From JABJMC01 sp964459205 (GTDB lineage Bacteria; Patescibacteriota; Gracilibacteria; UBA1369; UBA12473): a stretch of 27,756 bases of DNA. The stretch's first letter is position 1, and every line of letters starts with the position of its first letter. Location: the NCBI GenBank assembly GCA_964459205.1, contig CAYWKJ010000016.1, positions 1-27,756 on the forward strand, written 5' to 3'. The position numbers were made by a program, and so were the translations under genes. The notes under the pieces were generated by a model. That model was given only the letters and a program-made list of their open reading frames with translations. It searched no databases and had not been told where the DNA came from. Shown one piece after another: positions 23,501 through 27,756 of this stretch.

Positions 23501-25648
23501 AACATCAGAGCCTCCGTTATCAGAGAGTTGATCATCAACTTCTACAAGGGCGGCCGGAGAAGATACTATTAGTTTCATTCTTTTACGATCTTTAATGCCG
23601 TTTTGATCAGTTACTTCTAGTTCAAAATCATATTCTCCTTCTTCAGTATAATAATGGGTAACGGTGTTACTTTCGCCACTATCGGTTTCCCCATCACCAT
23701 AATCAAATTCAAAATTTACAATCGTATCGTAGTTCCCAGAGCCATCAGTAGTCATACTGGCGTCAAAAGTTACTCCAGAACTAGCCATTTCACGAGTTAT
23801 AGTCCAATCTGTGTACTCGGTAACATCTTGCTCGTCGCACCCGGCGTTATCTAAGCTACATTGACCGGTTAAATTAATAATTGATGCCGGTGGATTAACC
23901 TTGATACTCATGTAACTAATTCCTGATGCGATTTTAGTAGGCTCACTACTGTCCACGCGCAGAGCTACACGATAAGTACCTGGTTCGGTGTAAGTGTAAG
24001 ATAAACTTGGTCCAATGTCTGTTTCGGCATTTTCCTCTTCGGTATAAGTTTCAAACCCATTGCCTAAAAGATCCCAAGTGTACTGGGCATCTCCAATAGT
24101 TGCTTCGGTAGGATCGTAAGAATCTAAACCACTAAATGTTACGGTAACTGGCGCGTTTCCTTCATCAGTATTAGCGCTAATTATGGCTGTAGTAAATTCA
24201 AGTTCTTTAACTAAAGCATAGAGAGTGTTTAGAACATCTAAATTATCAGCCACAGCGCTACTACCGCCATTTGGACTTAAGTAAATTGTAGTGGAAACTG
24301 AATCACTACCAGCAAGATAAGTATAAGTATACTCTGTTCCACTCTGAGCACTAGTTGTCGCATAACTTTCAAAGGCAGCAATAAGGGTATTAAAATCATC
24401 AGCAAGAGCCAGTCCCTCAAAGCTAGTACTTAAATCTTCTAAACGTGTTTTTAAGTCTGTGCCTATAGTGGTTTGAAAATCTGTATAAGCCTGCTGTGAT
24501 ATAGCCTCAACGTAAGCAACCATATCCACACCAATTTCATAAGGGTCCATTGTTCTGGTGGCGTCTGCTTCGCTAGTACAGGAAGAATGACAACTCACGT
24601 AATCAACGGCAGCTTGTAGGTCAAACATATCGTATGTGGATTGACAGTCAGCTATACAGGCATTTTCTTCATCTTCTGCATCTGTGGATTCTTCCCCGAC
24701 TGTTACCTCATCTACTTCTTCCTCATCTTCCGCGTTAGCAAGAGGGACCCAAGCCTCAAAAAGATTGGCGTTTAACTTGTTTTCTTCACCAGAAAAGAAC
24801 TGCCAAATTTGGTCTGTCCAACTAGTAGAACTTATATATCTGTTTAAGAAAACTAAGGCTTCTTGGACAATGTCGTTGGTAGCACTTAAGCTTTCTACTT
24901 GGTTCTGAATTAAATCAAAGCCCTCTTCATAGTCTTCTAATCCAGCATCACCAAAATACCCAAGATTAGCCATGGCATCTAAAATTGCGGCTACATTTAC
25001 ATAGGCGCTGTAGGCAGCCATGTATTCTTCGCCAATATCTTGGAGCTCCTTGGCCATTGTCTCAGATTGGTAGGCTACTAAAGCCTCGCTAGAGACTCCA
25101 CTAGATGAGTAAAGCCCACCAGAAGAAGACTCATCTTCTCCTCCGGCCGCTCCCATAATAATAGTGTTAACTAAGGCGTAGGAAATAAGCACAATAATAA
25201 TACCCATAACCGCGTACATAACACTCTTTTTACCTTTATCCGCTTTTTCTTGTTCCCCACCGGCAGTTACGTAAAGGAAACCACCATAAATAATGACAAC
25301 TACGGCTGCCAACCCTAAAAATGACAGCACAAAGTTAGTAACATTTACTATGAATTCTCGGGCAGAACTGGTTTGCGTAATCCCTTCGGCGTACCCTTCC
25401 GCGTCAGGTGGAGCAAACTCTCCGTCAAAATCTACAAAACTCGTTCCTTCTTCGTCTGAACATTGTATCCAGCTATCACTGTCTTCTTGGCCCTGACACC
25501 ATTCTTCTTCATCAAAGACATCGAATTCTAAATCCAAGGCTTGCGCCTGCTGACTGGAAATTAGGGCGGGCAGGATTAGGCCCGACATCAGTGCGATAAT
25601 CGCACTCCATCCCAGCACTTTTTTGAGCTTTTGTTTTAGGGTACTCAT
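20504..25648 (-). CDS. Giant PKD-repeat surface protein with an N-terminal pilin-like module
   Basis: 1714 residues. A signal peptide ends near residue 37 (LISSQQAQA). Residues about 95-165 form a TrbC/VirB2-like pilin module: two membrane helices around a charged loop (VTAGGEQEKADKGKK). A helical region (185-480) follows with a four-Cys cluster (CIADC and CHSSC). From about 490 to 1670 there are ten or so PKD-like domains of varying quality (clear cores such as FDYGDG, WDFGDG, WDVDGDG, WDFD). Asp/Asn-rich loops (DQDNDYDTNGNNDTQDD) suggest calcium binding, and Cys recur in pairs, consistent with disulfides outside the cell. The end is LPVTS (1678-1682), a hydrophobic helix (1683-1703) and a short tail, resembling a sorting signal. 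It is the likely extracellular stalk or adhesin of the cluster. Start ATG at 25648, 39 nt after the upstream gene. Confidence 0.87.
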   Translation of the reverse strand: MSTLKQKLKKVLGWSAIIALMSGLILPALISSQQAQALDLEFDVFDEEEWCQGQEDSDSWIQCSDEEGTSFVDFDGEFAPPDAEGYAEGITQTSSAREFIVNVTNFVLSFLGLAAVVVIIYGGFLYVTAGGEQEKADKGKKSVMYAVMGIIIVLISYALVNTIIMGAAGGEDESSSGGLYSSSGVSSEALVAYQSETMAKELQDIGEEYMAAYSAYVNVAAILDAMANLGYFGDAGLEDYEEGFDLIQNQVESLSATNDIVQEALVFLNRYISSTSWTDQIWQFFSGEENKLNANLFEAWVPLANAEDEEEVDEVTVGEESTDAEDEENACIADCQSTYDMFDLQAAVDYVSCHSSCTSEADATRTMDPYEIGVDMVAYVEAISQQAYTDFQTTIGTDLKTRLEDLSTSFEGLALADDFNTLIAAFESYATTSAQSGTEYTYTYLAGSDSVSTTIYLSPNGGSSAVADNLDVLNTLYALVKELEFTTAIISANTDEGNAPVTVTFSGLDSYDPTEATIGDAQYTWDLLGNGFETYTEEENAETDIGPSLSYTYTEPGTYRVALRVDSSEPTKIASGISYMSIKVNPPASIINLTGQCSLDNAGCDEQDVTEYTDWTITREMASSGVTFDASMTTDGSGNYDTIVNFEFDYGDGETDSGESNTVTHYYTEEGEYDFELEVTDQNGIKDRKRMKLIVSSPAALVEVDDQLSDNGGSDVGEIGDTITFTAEGSQTDNGTIDTYDWSISKDGGEELTDGTINSNEPHLYEYTFDEAGLYTISVLITDSGGYEDDDSMEFTVNSGEPEAAFDYETPDSTHPNRVHFDGSKSIDTDTGDNDTLTYEWSIDGTEGTDYEFVEGTDASWEAPIVDFATVDDYEVTLTVYNDQVGDLQMSNSYTRKVSVDSVLSIDAELSGGAAVFLGEDGTAEVTLDLASNYGVSYAVDWADDSAENFDSTTTSISHKYEAAGIYPVSVTVYDADNKTNSVVRNVYIGNGEAPIPVIRVYVDNIESADANNVIGNRTNTFRFDGGDSLDLDGSVINNSTSFSWDFGDGSNPARGERLTHEYTEIGEFEVTLTVQSPSDSELVASSTILVNIEDAAPEIYSVSVTPDSDELVTPLSVTIKVNADDMDGTIESYKFWYYDVDNSSEELDVQISAEKETKLTINTNGTTGESKTYGFIVEITDNENNTVSSVDELPESGQPSLEVENGTNISPVADFTVNKTSIMKDETVTFVSSSYDEDGSIVSYTWDVDGDGFYNDSNPKCENDPNSDHIYSSCTFTYDYVAKDGVEVRVRVEDDMGSTDTSDPIVIYVDSLTEDPEAAFDWGVNLNGDNPLEVWFDNMSSADINNGAELASYEWDFDLATSSNDGDDDPDNDIDSIDANGLDENGNRHVYDDFGDYQVRLTVYDTEGNSSSIDRWIKVIEVDPPKAIFAYELDEDNWLKVQFQNNSKVGEGSEIESYAWDFDLEVNSDGVDGTDDDIDSTDKSPSFAYDDESIQKYKDAIEEGKLKVEVQLTVTDNLGRFDSTTETITLEEPTLELDELEAFFSAYGQSEEDGIVYLEGEEADVIFVFTANGVYGEPSFCIDQDNDYDTNGNNDTQDDCDPVDAVGGGTYYNGPQEAYYHFKKAWANSANQIKVTLTVKDTATSEVDGEEGRKDTAYIILEFVEEEVPVAGSTSMLPVTSVEALYILAIALAFTLIGAKIYIKQGEDLPSDY

Positions 25649-25687
25649 GGGAATAAAATAAAAAATAATAAATTAAATGTTGAAGGC

Positions 25688-26629
25688 TTAAACTGCACCC
25701 TCAACTGGAATAACAGTAGAAACAATAGCAAAGGCCGCGGCCGCTAGGACCAGTCCGGCAATTGCTCCAAACATAATTTTTTTGGCTTTTCCAGTCATTT
25801 CGTCATTGCCAAAGTTCAAAATATACAGGAACCCGGCATACACAAAGGCTAATACCGCAATCACCGCCATCATAGATGACAAGAAATTGGTTAAGCCAAC
25901 TATAATTTCGCGTCCCCGATCAGTGTCAATTTCCGTACCTTGATCCTTGAAAATAACATCTTTTACTAGGGTTTCGGAAATACCAACTATAATTAAACCA
26001 ATCGAAGAAATGACTATACGCTTTTTAGCAGCGGTAACTGCTTCGTCTGAGCCAGCCGCAACCAGTACTTGAAAACCAGAATAAACCATCATAAAGACCG
26101 CAATTGAGCCTAAAAAGACCTCAACAAAAGTATAAATTCCTCGAACTAGATCAGATCCAGATTGAGCAAACTCAGCCGCACTTTCTTCATTACGTAGAAC
26201 TTCTCCTTCTTCTCCAAAGAAAGCTAAGGTAACTGCTTCCTCGGCTATAAAAATCAAAACCAATCCCATTAAGGCATACTTTAAGAAAAGTTTCTCTTTA
26301 GTGGTTTTGTCTTCAGAGTCTTTACCGGCTGTTAACAGATGTAAAGCATTAATTATAAGCATTAAAACCGCGATTGAGCCGGCTACATATTTTAAAAGAT
26401 CAATCACAAAAAACACGGCGCTAGTGATGTTTTTTACTCCGGAATGGCTAGAAGCATCAGCGTGAACATTGGTTTCGTAATTTGTTAATTCAGTTTTGTC
26501 ACCAATGGTGTCTAACACATCACTAATCCCGGCAAACGCAATGCTGTTAAATAACATCAGCAGGCCAGCAGTTAAGACTAGATAAGCAGCCAATGACCCA
26601 ATGAATTTTAATATTTTTTGTTTGTTCAT
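25688..26629 (-). CDS. Membrane protein with three tandem pilin-like modules (copy B)
   Basis: 313 residues from the ATG at 26629; an ATG at 26644 would overlap the upstream gene by 14 nt and add MESSN before the signal, so 26629 is preferred. An N-terminal signal-like helix (7-33, ending AFAG) is followed by three hairpins of the TrbC/VirB2 type at about 66-138, 161-227 and 241-308. Each has two membrane helices joined by a short charged loop (TAGKDSEDKTTKEK; AAGSDEAVTAAKKR; NFGNDEMTGKAKK). Pilins of conjugation systems have one such unit. Modules match those of copy A in order, so the two genes look like duplicates of an already triplicated ancestor. Expected place: inner membrane, with the two intermodule segments outside. 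Confidence 0.82.
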   Translation of the reverse strand: MNKQKILKFIGSLAAYLVLTAGLLMLFNSIAFAGISDVLDTIGDKTELTNYETNVHADASSHSGVKNITSAVFFVIDLLKYVAGSIAVLMLIINALHLLTAGKDSEDKTTKEKLFLKYALMGLVLIFIAEEAVTLAFFGEEGEVLRNEESAAEFAQSGSDLVRGIYTFVEVFLGSIAVFMMVYSGFQVLVAAGSDEAVTAAKKRIVISSIGLIIVGISETLVKDVIFKDQGTEIDTDRGREIIVGLTNFLSSMMAVIAVLAFVYAGFLYILNFGNDEMTGKAKKIMFGAIAGLVLAAAAFAIVSTVIPVEGAV

Positions 26630-26630
26630 A

Positions 26631-27563
26631 TTAGAAGACTCCACTAATTACAGTAGAAACAATGGCAAAAGCGCCGTAAATAATAACTAGGGCTATAACA
26701 GAATTAAAAATAATCTTTTTGGCTTTATCCATACGTTCTTGTTCACCAAAGGCGGTGATGTACATGATCGCCCCAATAATCAGAGCCAAAACTGCAAATG
26801 GAGCAGCCCAAGTCACAACAAAGTTAGTAATTCCTACAATCTCGCTTACTCCCCTTTCTACATCAAATTCAACTACAGCTTCTTGACCATAAGCAGAGTA
26901 TTCGGAGTTAGAGTAATCAACTTTAAATAACACTTCTTTTACTACTGTATTTGATAGCATAATTACGAAAAGCGCAAAAACACCCATCATTAAGTTCTTT
27001 TTTTCATTGGTAAGCACCTCATCAGATTCACCAGCCATTACTAACTTGGCGCCAGAACGCATCATAAACATAACGGCTACACTTCCAACAATGTACTTAA
27101 TGAAAGTTACGATAATGTGAACTTGATCATCAAAAAGCTTTGCTCGGTACCCAATTTCGTATTCATCAGATAGAATCCCACCATTTTGCATGTCAAAAAT
27201 TTCACCGAGTGGCCCCGCAATGGCAATTAAAGCCAAGCCTACTAATCCCCAGTAAAGATTCTTCTTTTGTTTGCCAGCTTCTTCTTCGTTAGATCCTAAA
27301 AGTCCTAGTTTAATACCAGAAATTGTTATAAACAGAATGGCTATTGAACCAATAATGTAACGATAATTACGGGCTAACTCCCAAATTAAGTTATAAGCTT
27401 GTTGAGTCCCCTCTCCATCTGGGTCGCTCATTCCTTCTACGGCATCTGGTAGCGGAAGAAATCCAGCCGACGACACATCTGTCTTAAGGAAGAAAAATGT
27501 GGCGATTGCCCCGATTCCAACGAGGATGAGGATTAACCATTTAAGAGTTTTGTTTTTGCTCAT
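26631..27563 (-). CDS. Membrane protein with three tandem pilin-like modules (copy A)
   Basis: 310 residues from the ATG at 27563. A longer reading from 27620 is rejected because its TTG start coincides with the -35 element of the promoter and its added residues (basic, polar) would precede the signal helix. Residues 7-25 are the signal/anchor helix. Three hairpins follow at about 58-124, 147-214 and 240-306, with charged loops LGSNEEEAGKQKK, MAGESDEVLTNEKK and AFGEQERMDKAKK. The third loop is nearly the same as that of the single module in the 1714-residue protein (AGGEQEKADKGKK). First gene of the cluster; one base separates its stop from the preferred start of copy B. Confidence 0.83.
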   Translation of the reverse strand: MSKNKTLKWLILILVGIGAIATFFFLKTDVSSAGFLPLPDAVEGMSDPDGEGTQQAYNLIWELARNYRYIIGSIAILFITISGIKLGLLGSNEEEAGKQKKNLYWGLVGLALIAIAGPLGEIFDMQNGGILSDEYEIGYRAKLFDDQVHIIVTFIKYIVGSVAVMFMMRSGAKLVMAGESDEVLTNEKKNLMMGVFALFVIMLSNTVVKEVLFKVDYSNSEYSAYGQEAVVEFDVERGVSEIVGITNFVVTWAAPFAVLALIIGAIMYITAFGEQERMDKAKKIIFNSVIALVIIYGAFAIVSTVISGVF

Positions 27564-27591
27564 TTCTGTGTTTGGTTTTTTAATTCTTATT

Positions 27592-27620
27592 ATTTTATCA
27601 GATTTTACCTGTAAATGCAA
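27592..27620 (-). promoter_or_regulatory. Promoter of the pilin/PKD surface cluster
   Basis: On the minus strand TTGCAT (27620-27615) and TAAAAT (27597-27592) are exactly 17 bases apart (4/6 and 5/6). The transcript would start near 27585, leaving about 22 nt before the ATG at 27563. It sits right behind the stop of the gene cut by the right edge, so the four-gene cluster 27563-18176 probably has its own transcript. Confidence 0.55.
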
Positions 27621-27627
27621 GGGGGGA

Positions 27628-27756
27628 TCAGGTAAGAAGCTCTTCTTCTTTAAAAATTAATCCTACGCGGTGGGCCACGGATAACATTTTGTCCAATAAT
27701 TGTTCTTCACAAGACATTAATTCTGCGATGACACCAGCATTCTCCCAATCTTTAAT
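27628..27756 (-). CDS. C-terminal fragment of a gene cut by the window edge
   Basis: The last 42 codons of a minus-strand gene, open from the right edge to TGA at 27630-27628. The residues form an acidic amphipathic helix (AELMSCEEQLLDKMLSVAHR, then VGLIFKEEELLT). Too short to identify. Confidence 0.5.
   Translation of the reverse strand: MKDWENAGVIAELMSCEEQLLDKMLSVAHRVGLIFKEEELLT

Noticed and set aside
18200..24200. Repeated DNA in the PKD region as a CRISPR or tandem DNA repeat array
   Set aside because: The similarity is at protein level (WDFGDG, YTVxLxV cores); the DNA copies diverge and have no fixed period or spacers.
25293..25599. Plus-strand frames of 60-75 codons opposite the PKD genes (also 20233-20629, 23654-23854, 24684-24908)
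   Set aside because: They are antisense shadows of a well-supported coding frame, without recognisable domains or start signals.
27564..27620. A longer N-terminus for pilin copy A starting at TTG 27620
   Set aside because: That TTG is the first half of the -35 element and the extension would put polar residues before the signal helix.
1..27756. Use of UGA as glycine, as in Gracilibacteria/Absconditabacteria
   Set aside because: TGA ends several genes at the expected family length (7159, 11257), and no conserved glycine is encoded by TGA.

Overview
The window looks like a chromosomal piece of a Candidate Phyla Radiation (Patescibacteria) bacterium, possibly Peregrinibacteria-like; this is inferred from gene content, not from a marker gene. 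The hints are: a Cys-rich double zinc-ribbon protein of a type common in CPR genomes; CPR-style TrbC/VirB2-like pilin modules fused in tandem; giant acidic PKD-repeat surface proteins; compact gene packing with several 4-18 nt overlaps; and start sites without clear Shine-Dalgarno sequences. TGA, TAA and TAG all end genes cleanly, so the UGA=Gly code of Gracilibacteria/Absconditabacteria is not in use.

Left part (1-3600), mostly minus strand: a TauE/SafE permease, a TrmB-type regulator and an unrecognised 493-residue protein whose frame stays open 59 codons upstream of its first usable start. A 19-nt near-repeat (17/19 identical) lies upstream of both the TrmB gene and the 493-residue gene and may be a shared operator. 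Divergent from the latter is a very large unrecognised gene (3709-7159) split by one base at a G9 tract. With eight Gs it would encode one 1149-residue protein with a twin-arginine-plus-hydrophobic segment across the tract. This is a candidate phase-variable or slippage-controlled gene, or an assembly error.

Middle (7187-18179), plus strand, metabolism and translation: the zinc-ribbon protein, a class I ketol-acid reductoisomerase with an acidic cofactor loop, a small lipoprotein on the opposite strand, then a tight operon from a good promoter (TTGACC-N17-TAAAAT). The operon holds split transketolase (N and C), a class I aminotransferase, a D-2-hydroxyacid dehydrogenase, a MOFRL-type glycerate kinase, a GGQ release-factor-like protein and RlmE; aspartate ammonia-lyase follows. 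Aminotransferase, hydroxypyruvate reductase and glycerate kinase could together turn serine into 2-phosphoglycerate via hydroxypyruvate and D-glycerate, with hydroxypyruvate also usable by transketolase.

Right part (18176-27563), minus strand: a four-gene surface-apparatus cluster from a good promoter (TTGCAT-N17-TAAAAT). Two paralogous membrane proteins each carry three tandem pilin-like hairpins. Next comes a 1714-residue protein with a signal peptide, one pilin module, a helical Cys-containing region, about ten PKD-like domains and an LPVTS-TM-tail C-terminus. The last is a 768-residue protein with a Pro/Ala-rich cytoplasmic head, three TM helices and six PKD domains. I infer a membrane-anchored PKD fibre built on pilin-derived scaffolds. 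A further minus-strand gene is cut by the right edge. Bases 1-74 hold only a weak plus-strand hairpin with a T-tract and no gene I can support.
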